Source: Bacteroidota bacterium
Lineage (GTDB): Bacteria; Bacteroidota; Ignavibacteria; Kryptoniales; JAKASW01
Direction of reading: 5' to 3'
Length of the DNA: 5,827 bases
Assembly: GCA_021789755.1 (NCBI GenBank)
Contig: JAJYJD010000235.1
Span: forward strand, 1 to 5,827
Numbering within the stretch: position 1 is the stretch's first letter; each line of letters starts with the position of its first letter. The position numbers and the translations under genes were made by a program. Under the pieces are notes generated by a model. It ran no database searches. It was not told the DNA's origin and worked only from the letters and a program-made list of their open reading frames with translations. Of the stretch, positions 1 through 4,951 are shown one piece after another.

Positions 1-164
1 TGCATGGTTCCGCTGTAGGATGTATTGGAGGACGAGACAGACGGCACTTTCAGTACCTTCACGCTCACTTCGTCGCCGCTCGACGGCTTTTGTCCCGCCA
101 TGAGGAGATGGACAGAAAGGGAGATGAGTGTGGACAGCGTGACCAGGTAGTTCCGGTATTTCAT
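1..164 (-). CDS. Secreted protein N-terminal fragment, probably an RND/HlyD-type efflux membrane-fusion subunit
   Basis: Only the first 54 codons lie in the window; the gene runs off the left edge. The ATG at 164 is preceded by AAGGAG at 172-177 with 7 nt spacing, so the start is well supported. The product opens with a short basic n-region (MKYRN) and a hydrophobic stretch at about residues 7-23, ending near LLMAGQ: a Sec signal peptide. No Cys follows, so it is not an obvious lipoprotein. The mature start reads EVSVKVLKVPSV followed by YSGTM, resembling the first beta strand of periplasmic adaptor subunits of RND pumps (pattern V-x-V..V....Y-S-G-T). The family call rests on about 20 residues and is tentative. 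It is co-directional with pruA and 115 nt downstream of it, with a hairpin between, so it is probably a separate unit unrelated to the amino-acid catabolism upstream. Confidence 0.5.
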   Translation of the reverse strand, partial: MKYRNYLVTLSTLISLSVHLLMAGQKPSSGDEVSVKVLKVPSVSSSNTSYSGTM

Positions 165-231
165 AAGCGGACTCCTTATTGAAAATTTCCAGCGGGCAGA
201 AGATATGTTCCAGAAATGCTTCAAACGGTTG

Positions 232-252
232 GGGGCGGCGAACAACCGCCCC
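232..252 (-). terminator. GC-rich hairpin after pruA, possible terminator
   Basis: A perfect 7-bp stem (GGGGCGG/CCGCCCC) with a 7-nt loop lies 27 nt past the pruA stop, between pruA and the next co-directional gene. There is no clear U-tract on its 3' side in the minus direction (CAACCGTTTGAAG follows), so it is not a classical intrinsic terminator. It may instead stabilise the 3' end of the transcript. Confidence 0.35.
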
Positions 253-279
253 TTTCCGGATTTCAACAGACCGAGGAGG

Positions 280-1914
280 TTATTTCTCCGACATAAAGGG
301 ATACCGATAGTTCTTCGGGGGAACCAGGTTCTCCTTCGTGCTCCTCGGCGACATCCACCGCACCATGTTGAGGAAGCTGCCGGCCTTGTCGTTCGTGCCG
401 CTCGCGCGTGCTCCGCCGAAAGGCTGCTGCCCGACGACGGCGCCCGTCGGTTTGTCGTTGATGTAGAAGTTGCCAGACGCGTTGATGAGTATCCTGTTCG
501 CGGTCGCGACAGCATACCTGTCGTGGGCGAAAACCGCTCCCGTCAGCGCGTAAGGCGAGGTCTCGTCGCAGAGACGGAGTGTCTCTTCGTATTTGTCGTC
601 GTCATAAACGTATATGGTCATGACGGGTCCGAAGATTTCCTCTTCCATCGTCTTGAAGTGCGGGTCTTTCGCGCGTATGATCGTCGGCTCTATGAAATAT
701 CCCTTCGAGTCGTCGTAGTTCCCGCCGAAGACGATCTCGGCGTCGCCCGACTTCTTCGCGTAATCGATGTATCCTGTTATCGTGGTGAACGCGCCTTTGT
801 CGATCACCGCATTCATGAAGTTGCTGAAGTCGCGCGGGTCGCCCATCTTCACGGTTTTCAGTTCCTTCACCATGTAGTCTTTCAGATCGGCCCAAAGCGA
901 TTTCGGAATGTATGAGCGGGAGGCGGCGGAACATTTTTGTCCCTGGTATTCGAACGCGCCGCGGATGATCGCGACCCCGAGCTCTTCGATGTCGGCGCTC
1001 TTGTGCGCGAAGATAAAATCCTTGCCGCCCGTCTCGCCGACGATCCTCGGATAAGACTTGTAATTCGCGATGTTCGTCCCGACAGTCTTCCACATATCCT
1101 GGAACACGGATGTGCTTCCGGTAAAGTGGATTCCGGCGAGATGAGGCGACGTCATGGCGGGCCGTCCGACGGCTCCGCCCGGGCCAGGGACGAAGTTGAT
1201 CACCCCGGGGGGCACTCCGGCTTCTTTGAGTATCTGCATGATATGGTATGCCGAGTAGACGGCGCTCGATGCGGGTTTGGAGAGGACGACGTTTCCGACC
1301 ATCGCGGGTGCTGTCGGGAGATTGCCGGCGATCGAAGTGAAGTTGAAGGGCGATACCGCGAAGACGAATCCTTCGAGCGGGCGATATTCCATCTTGTTTC
1401 GCACATCCATCGGAGAATGAGGCGGCTGCTGCTCGAAGAGCTCCATCGCGTAGTATGCGTTGAAACGGAAAAAATCGGTGAGCTCCGCCGCGGCGTCTAT
1501 TTCCGATTGGAACACGTTCTTGCTCTGGCCAAGCATCGTCGCGGCGTTGAGCGTGTCGCGCCACGGTCCCGAAAGAAGAGCGGCGGCTTTCATGAATATC
1601 GAGAGCCTTTCCTCCCAGTCGAGGGCCGCCCATGCCGTCCGCGCGGCGAGCGCGGCCTGGATCGCCATATTAACTTCCTTCTCGCCCGCCTGGTGATACG
1701 TGGCAATCACCGTCTTGTGGTCGTGCGGGAGAACACACTTCGCGATCTTACCGGTTTTTATTTCCTCTCCGCCGATTATCAGCGGTATCTCGATCTGCCT
1801 CCCCTGCATCTCTTCGAGTTTTGCCTTCAGAGATGCCCGCTCGGGTGAACCCGGAAGGTATGTCTTCGTCGGTTCGTTAGGCGGCATCGGAATTTCAAAT
1901 TTCGCATTGGACAC
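280..1914 (-). CDS. pruA: Delta1-pyrroline-5-carboxylate dehydrogenase (L-glutamate gamma-semialdehyde dehydrogenase)
   Basis: This NAD-dependent aldehyde dehydrogenase oxidises glutamate semialdehyde (from P5C) to glutamate; the ALDH4A1 family also oxidises 4-hydroxyglutamate semialdehyde in hydroxyproline breakdown. The 544 residues match the length of the stand-alone ALDH4A1-type enzyme rather than a PutA domain. Visible motifs are SPFNF with the catalytic-site Asn191, the cofactor-site FTGST (264-268), the general base Glu294 in GETGGKDF, the nucleophile Cys328 in GQKCSAASR, EEIFGP (425-430), and the P5CDH-specific stretch from NDKPTG (486) through GQQPFGGARASGTN (495-508). The N-terminal NEPTKTYLPGSPER (13-26) is also typical of the subfamily. 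The start codon is GTG, with AAGGAG 10 nt upstream. It lies 149 nt downstream of the glyoxylate aminotransferase gene and on the same strand as the PRODH gene, which supplies its substrate. Function is secure; whether the physiological substrate is the proline- or hydroxyproline-derived aldehyde is open. Confidence 0.96.
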   Translation of the reverse strand: MSNAKFEIPMPPNEPTKTYLPGSPERASLKAKLEEMQGRQIEIPLIIGGEEIKTGKIAKCVLPHDHKTVIATYHQAGEKEVNMAIQAALAARTAWAALDWEERLSIFMKAAALLSGPWRDTLNAATMLGQSKNVFQSEIDAAAELTDFFRFNAYYAMELFEQQPPHSPMDVRNKMEYRPLEGFVFAVSPFNFTSIAGNLPTAPAMVGNVVLSKPASSAVYSAYHIMQILKEAGVPPGVINFVPGPGGAVGRPAMTSPHLAGIHFTGSTSVFQDMWKTVGTNIANYKSYPRIVGETGGKDFIFAHKSADIEELGVAIIRGAFEYQGQKCSAASRSYIPKSLWADLKDYMVKELKTVKMGDPRDFSNFMNAVIDKGAFTTITGYIDYAKKSGDAEIVFGGNYDDSKGYFIEPTIIRAKDPHFKTMEEEIFGPVMTIYVYDDDKYEETLRLCDETSPYALTGAVFAHDRYAVATANRILINASGNFYINDKPTGAVVGQQPFGGARASGTNDKAGSFLNMVRWMSPRSTKENLVPPKNYRYPFMSEK

Positions 1915-1924
1915 GGTGACTGTA

Positions 1925-1930
1925 CTCCTT
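1925..1930 (-). promoter_or_regulatory. Shine-Dalgarno that supports the GTG start of pruA
   Basis: On the minus strand AAGGAG sits 10 nt before the GTG at 1914. The reading frame then gives MSNAKFEIP, the usual beginning of this protein family, so the non-ATG start is preferred over the first internal ATG (Met10). Confidence 0.7.
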
Positions 1931-1960
1931 GTCTGATTTTAAGTGGAGAATGTCCTAAGA

Positions 1961-2064
1961 AAGTCAAAACTACAACTCAAAACTAAAAATTGGATTTTGG
2001 GTCGATCAAGAAGACTTTTGGCTTTTGACCCGTACTTTTGACCTTTGAATTTTGACTTTTGATC
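1961..2064. repeat. TTTTGAC-rich degenerate repeat tract between aminotransferase and pruA genes
   Basis: Near-copies of (C/A)TTTTGA(C/T)C begin at about 2022, 2035, 2049 and 2056. Inverted relatives (GTCAAAAC, CTCAAAAC) occur at about 1963 and 1977. AAGTCAAAA (1961-1969) and TTTTGACTT (2050-2058) form a 9-bp inverted repeat. The tract fills most of the 149-nt gap and touches the stop codon of the aminotransferase gene. It is low-complexity, not coding, and resembles intergenic filler seen in FCB-group genomes. Any promoter for pruA would have to lie in or just after it; I could not pick a convincing one. Confidence 0.55.
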
Positions 2065-3182
2065 TATTTCGTTATAGAATCCTTCAGCGCATCAAGACAC
2101 AATTTAACGTTCTTCTCGTTCGAAGTATAGCCCATGAGGCCGATCCTCCATATCTTTCCGGCAAGTTGCCCGAGCCCGGCGCCGATCTCGATGTTATACT
2201 TGTTAAGAAGGTGGTCTCTCACCGCAGCTTCGTTGACTCCATCCGGAACGGTGACAATCGCGAGTTCCGGGAGGCTCGACTCGCCGGTGACAAAGCTTTT
2301 GAGTCCGATCTTCTCGAGTCCCGCGCGGAACATCGCGGCGTTCTTTTCGTGACGCGCCCACGCTTTCTCGAGTCCTTCCTCCTGCACGAGAATAAGCGCC
2401 TCGTGAAGGCCGTACAGCGCGTTGATGGGAGCGGTGTGGTGGTACGTCCGTTTCGCGCCGCTCCAGTAACTCACGACGAGGCTGATGTCGAGAAACCAGC
2501 TTTGGACTTTGCTCTTCCGGTTCTTCACGGCGTTGACCGCGCGGTCACTGAAGGTGACCGGTGAAAGGCCCGGCGGACACGACAGACACTTCTGGCTCCC
2601 GGAATAGGTGACGTCGAGCTCCCAATCGTCAACCCTGACCGGTATGCCGCCGAGAGATGTGACCGTGTCGGCAATCGTAAGACAGCCATACTTGCGGGCG
2701 ATCTTCGCGAGGGACGCAATATCCGACCGGGCGCCCGTAGATGTCTCGGCATGCACGAAGGCGACGACTTTGACATCTTTATCATGCGAGAGGGCGTCTT
2801 CGAGTTTTGCCGGATCGATCGGCTGGCCCCATGGGGCCTCGACGACGACCGGGATTCCGCCGTGGCGTTGGACCATTTCACGTATGCGTCCCCCGAAGGC
2901 GCCGTTCACGCAGACTGCAACTTTCATTCCAGGCTCGACCATGTTGGCGACGGCCGCCTCCATCCCAAGCGAGCCAGGACCTGATATCGGGAACGTCACC
3001 TCGTTCTTCGTCAAGAAAGTATCCCTTAGCAGGAGCTTCAATTCGTCCATCATGCGTATGAATTCCGGATCGAGGTGGCCGATGGTCGGCCGAGCCATTG
3101 CCTCGAGTACGCGAGGATGAACGTTAGATGGTCCCGGACCCATGAGGATTCTGTCGGGTGGACGAAAGGAATTAATTTTCAT
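2064..3182 (-). CDS. Alanine/serine-glyoxylate aminotransferase (AGXT-type, class V PLP enzyme)
   Basis: A PLP-dependent class V aminotransferase of 372 residues, close in layout to mammalian AGXT. It is predicted to convert glyoxylate to glycine using alanine or serine as amino donor. Counting from the chosen start, the sequence shows the N-terminal LMGPGPSNVHPRVL (13-26), ISGPGSLGMEAA in the cofactor phosphate region (66-77), Asp172 in ADTVTSLGG (pyridine-nitrogen partner), the Schiff-base Lys198 in YSGSQKCLSCPPG, the family motif YHHT (247-250), and Arg346 in WRIG for substrate carboxylate. Two in-frame ATGs exist: 3188 abuts the AGGAG with no spacing, while 3182 sits 6 nt from it, so 3182 is chosen. 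It lies between the aldolase that would release glyoxylate and the P5C dehydrogenase, and only 25 nt after the DUF559 stop, so read-through expression is likely. Serine-pyruvate or serine-glyoxylate preference cannot be separated by eye. Confidence 0.9.
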   Translation of the reverse strand: MKINSFRPPDRILMGPGPSNVHPRVLEAMARPTIGHLDPEFIRMMDELKLLLRDTFLTKNEVTFPISGPGSLGMEAAVANMVEPGMKVAVCVNGAFGGRIREMVQRHGGIPVVVEAPWGQPIDPAKLEDALSHDKDVKVVAFVHAETSTGARSDIASLAKIARKYGCLTIADTVTSLGGIPVRVDDWELDVTYSGSQKCLSCPPGLSPVTFSDRAVNAVKNRKSKVQSWFLDISLVVSYWSGAKRTYHHTAPINALYGLHEALILVQEEGLEKAWARHEKNAAMFRAGLEKIGLKSFVTGESSLPELAIVTVPDGVNEAAVRDHLLNKYNIEIGAGLGQLAGKIWRIGLMGYTSNEKNVKLCLDALKDSITK

Positions 3183-3188
3183 GTGCAT

Positions 3189-3193
3189 CTCCT
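3189..3193 (-). promoter_or_regulatory. Shine-Dalgarno deciding the aminotransferase start
   Basis: On the minus strand AGGAG ends directly against the first ATG (3188) and 6 nt before the second in-frame ATG (3182). Only the second has workable spacing, so the protein probably begins MKINSF rather than MHMKINSF. Confidence 0.7.
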
Positions 3194-3207
3194 AATCTTT
3201 TTCAGCT

Positions 3208-3627
3208 TTAGAGACAGCGGTCAACATCACCCTCTCCCAAACCCTCTCCCTTCAAGGGAGATGGGGCTTGTGACGCAGACAAGCGAGCGGAAGCGTGTTC
3301 GAGTATATTCAGAATAACACCATCGGTGCTCGACATGATTTCAGTATTATTGAACCTGAGAATTTCAAATCCCTGTTCGTGGAGCCAGCGGTCCCTCTCT
3401 GCATCTTTGCTCTTCTGTTCGCCATGATAATGCTGGCTGCCATCTGCTTCAACAATCAATTTCCTTTCAAAGCATACGAAGTCCACAATGAAAGGTCCGA
3501 TGGGCTCCTGCCTTCTGAACTTCAGACCTTCAAGCCGTTTTCCGCGAAGAACTTTCCACAGAACGCGTTCGGCTTCCGTCATTCTTTTGCGCAAACCTCG
3601 CGCGATCGGCGTTAGCTTGCTTCTCAT
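3208..3627 (-). CDS. DUF559 family protein (Vsr/restriction-endonuclease-like fold), repeat-derived C-terminal tail
   Basis: A 139-residue DUF559 protein, a family with a PD-(D/E)XK, Vsr-like nuclease fold and no settled biological role. Visible hallmarks are MTEAERVLW (16-24), LKFRRQEPIGPFIVDF (35-50) with putative metal-ligand Asp49, IVEADGSQH (58-66) with the Glu60-x-Asp62 pair, and GFEILRF (86-92) near the C-terminus. The ATG at 3627 matches the usual family start (MRSKLTPIARGLRK); an in-frame TTG at 3642 would add five residues, and neither has a strong ribosome site. The family core ends near residue 112; residues 122-134 (PSPLKGEGLGEGD) are encoded by a 38-bp REP-like repeat, so the stop was probably displaced. 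Two sampled 60-nt lines are 38% and 43% GC, against 62-65% in sampled lines of neighbouring genes, suggesting transfer. It interrupts an otherwise purely metabolic cluster. Confidence 0.85.
   Translation of the reverse strand: MRSKLTPIARGLRKRMTEAERVLWKVLRGKRLEGLKFRRQEPIGPFIVDFVCFERKLIVEADGSQHYHGEQKSKDAERDRWLHEQGFEILRFNNTEIMSSTDGVILNILEHASARLSASQAPSPLKGEGLGEGDVDRCL
3227..3264 (-). repeat. REP-like element, copy 1 (inside the DUF559 3' end)
   Basis: A 38-bp unit read on the minus strand: a 23-nt imperfect hairpin (core TCTCCC/GGGAGA at 3245-3250 and 3256-3261) followed by a 15-nt G-rich tail ending GGTGA. It shares length, hairpin position and tail end with two further copies at 3669-3706 and 3804-3841. 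It lies within coding sequence and supplies the C-terminal tail of the DUF559 protein. Confidence 0.75.
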
Positions 3628-3668
3628 TTCATTTGTCCACAAATGCGCAGCTTTTCCATTTCATGGCC

Positions 3669-3706
3669 TCACCCCCACCTCAATCCTCCCCCATGAAGGG
3701 GGAGGA
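3669..3706 (-). repeat. REP-like element, copy 2 (upstream of DUF559 gene)
   Basis: A 38-bp unit in the same orientation as copy 1. It has a perfect 9-bp stem (TCCTCCCCC/GGGGGAGGA) with a 5-nt loop at 3684-3706 and a 15-nt tail ending GGGGGTGA. It lies 41 nt upstream of the DUF559 start codon in the long gap after the aldolase gene. Confidence 0.8.
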
Positions 3707-3803
3707 ACCCGCCGGCGCGACCCGCAAAACTCAGCCACGCACATCGAATTCCAGACTCATGACTTCGCACTCTCATTTCATCGTCCATTCCACACCCGGA
3801 GGT

Positions 3804-3841
3804 TTCCCTCCCTCGATGGGAGGGAATTAAAGGGAGGGTGA
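3804..3841 (+). repeat. REP-like element, copy 3 (inverted relative to copy 2)
   Basis: A 38-bp unit on the plus strand. It has a perfect 9-bp stem (TTCCCTCCC/GGGAGGGAA) with a 5-nt loop at 3804-3826 and a 15-nt tail ending GGAGGGTGA. With copy 2 it forms an inverted pair with outward-facing tails spanning about 173 bp, the arrangement of a REP doublet. The sequence between them (3707-3803) shows no coding signal. Confidence 0.8.
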
Positions 3842-3877
3842 TCCGGCTGGCAAGACGCATGTATACTCTAACCACCA

Positions 3878-4759
3878 TCACACAAGCAGGCCCGCGGTTT
3901 TGAGAATCAACTTCATGTCCTCCCGTTCGCGATTGCCGAGCGGAGCAAGCGGACTGCGCGGCTCGCCGCCAAAATAGCCGAGCATATCGAGCGCCGCTTT
4001 CAGGCCGGGCACGCCGTATTTCGAAGTCACCGCCTTGTTGACGGGTATAAGCTTCTTCTGCAGTGTGGATGCCTCGACGTGTTTGCCTTCCTCAAAGAGC
4101 TTCTGGAGCTTGACGCATTCGTCCGGAGCTATGTTCGCGAGCGCGAGTATTCCGCCCCTAGCTCCCGCAGCAAGACCAGGATAGAGCACCGATGCCGTTC
4201 CAACAAGGACTGAGAAATCGGCCGGCACCGACGCGATGATTTCCGCTGTCTGCGCCGCGTTCTCGGAGCTATTCTTGAGCCCGGCGATGTTTTTGTGCTC
4301 CGCCAGCTGAGAAACGGCAGCCGCCTGAATGTCCACTCCCGTAAATTTAGGGACGTTATATATGATCAGAGGAATTCTTGTCCGGTCCGCCACTTCCGTG
4401 AAGTATCTAACGAAAGCCGGGCCGTTCATTTCACCCTTATAAAACGACGGTGTCAGCACAAGCGCGTAATCCGCCCCGAGTTCCGCCGCATCGTTCGACA
4501 GCGATACGGTCTCTCTGATCGAATCCGAACCGGTCCCCGCCAGCAGCATCTTGCCCGCGGCCAGGCTCTCCTTCACGGTCTCGACAACTTTCAGCTTCTC
4601 GTCGCGTGTGAGGAACGCGCTCTCGCCGTTGGAACCCATGACCACGTAACCGCTGAGCCCGGTCTTGTTCCAGCGCCTGATATTGCCCGCGAGTTTGTCG
4701 TAAGCCACCTCGCCGTTCACGAACGGAGTCGTAACGGGAGGCATTATGCCTTTGATCAA
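3878..4759 (-). CDS. DapA/NAL-superfamily aldolase, probably 4-hydroxy-2-oxoglutarate aldolase (HOGA1-type)
   Basis: A 293-residue class I (Schiff-base) aldolase of the dihydrodipicolinate synthase/N-acetylneuraminate lyase superfamily. Predicted reaction: 4-hydroxy-2-oxoglutarate to pyruvate plus glyoxylate. Visible are GIMPPVTTPF (4-13), GSNGE (42-46), Tyr134 in IIYNVP, the Schiff-base Lys162 in AGLKNS, and VGTAS (186-190). True DapA has GTTGE and an Arg in VPSRTG after the Tyr; here the motifs are GSNGE and VPKFTG, so lysine biosynthesis is unlikely. From memory, human HOGA1 also has GSNGE, a TP-x-(F/Y)Y-(K/R)-G segment (here TPSFYKGEM), and a C-terminal YG(V/I)PGLK...GY(F/Y)GG...(S/A)PL run, all seen here (248-273). 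The start is a TTG with GAGG 7 nt upstream and an in-frame TGA just before it; ATG at 4744 would cut the first strand. It sits between PRODH and AGXT-type genes, matching a glyoxylate-producing role. Another 2-keto-acid aldolase activity remains possible. Confidence 0.85.
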   Translation of the reverse strand: MIKGIMPPVTTPFVNGEVAYDKLAGNIRRWNKTGLSGYVVMGSNGESAFLTRDEKLKVVETVKESLAAGKMLLAGTGSDSIRETVSLSNDAAELGADYALVLTPSFYKGEMNGPAFVRYFTEVADRTRIPLIIYNVPKFTGVDIQAAAVSQLAEHKNIAGLKNSSENAAQTAEIIASVPADFSVLVGTASVLYPGLAAGARGGILALANIAPDECVKLQKLFEEGKHVEASTLQKKLIPVNKAVTSKYGVPGLKAALDMLGYFGGEPRSPLAPLGNREREDMKLILKTAGLLV

Positions 4760-4766
4760 AGTGATG

Positions 4767-4770
4767 CCTC
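4767..4770 (-). promoter_or_regulatory. Shine-Dalgarno supporting the TTG start of the aldolase
   Basis: On the minus strand GATGAGG places GAGG 7 nt before the TTG at 4759. The frame has a TGA stop four codons upstream, so no earlier start is possible. The next ATG (4744) is only 4 nt after a weak AAAGG and would lose MIKGI from the first beta strand. Confidence 0.55.
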
Positions 4771-4820
4771 ATCTTTCATAATAGAAAAGCGTTTCAATGA
4801 ATAAGTTCCAAACACCGACT

Positions 4821-4918
4821 TCCAAGCTCCAACCAACGAACTAATTAAAAAATCAAAAGACAAATGTTTGCGGCTTCAATGTTTTTCCTTGCGTTTAGCT
4901 CCTTGGTTGGAGCTTGGA
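4821..4918. repeat. Imperfect 24-bp inverted repeat of TTGGAGC type between PRODH and aldolase genes
   Basis: Arms at 4821-4844 and 4895-4918 are reverse complements at 22 of 24 positions, with the outer 16 bp perfect (TCCAAGCTCCAACCAA). The 50-nt spacer is AT-rich. Extra half-motifs (AAGTTCCAA at 4803, GGAGCTTC at 4917) surround it. It occupies the 192-nt gap between PRODH and aldolase. It could fold in the transcript but has no U-tract after the distal arm, so I do not call it a terminator. It resembles the TTGGAGCTTGGAGC-type filler common in FCB-group genomes. Confidence 0.7.
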
Positions 4919-4951
4919 GCTTCATAACCACCAAATACCAACCGCGGTTCA

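Larger units (their letters stand above)
3628..3877. other. 250-nt gene-free gap between aldolase and DUF559 genes
   Basis: Apart from the two REP-like elements (copies 2 and 3) I see no gene, RNA or clear promoter here. Open frames in this stretch consist largely of translated repeat (runs such as LIPSHRGRE and PLHGGGLRWG) and are not credible proteins. Confidence 0.6.

Noticed and set aside
205..1848. Long plus-strand open frames (236 and 303 codons) antisense to pruA
   Set aside because: They lie wholly or largely opposite a fully supported pruA, are Arg/Val/His-rich as expected from the reverse of GC-rich codons, and show no recognisable domain or ribosome site.
1921..1970. A sigma70-like promoter for pruA (TTGACT ... 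TAAAAT on the minus strand)
   Set aside because: The spacing is about 20 nt, too long. The TTGAC is part of a repeat tract, and the probable host group uses different promoter elements, so the match is not persuasive.
2052..3120. Plus-strand open frames opposite the aminotransferase gene
   Set aside because: These are shadows of a well-supported gene, with biased low-complexity composition and no family motifs.
3227..3841. The three hairpins as intrinsic terminators or as a CRISPR array
   Set aside because: None is followed by a U-tract, one lies inside coding sequence, the spacing is irregular (over 400 and about 100 nt), and orientations differ; REP-like elements explain them better.
3669..3881. 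A 70-codon minus-strand frame between the aldolase and DUF559 genes
   Set aside because: Much of it is translated REP-like repeat; it overlaps the aldolase stop and has no convincing start signal.
3878..4759. Annotation as dapA (lysine biosynthesis)
   Set aside because: GTTGE is replaced by GSNGE and the DapA-specific Arg after the active-site Tyr is missing, while the C-terminal segment matches HOGA1-type proteins.
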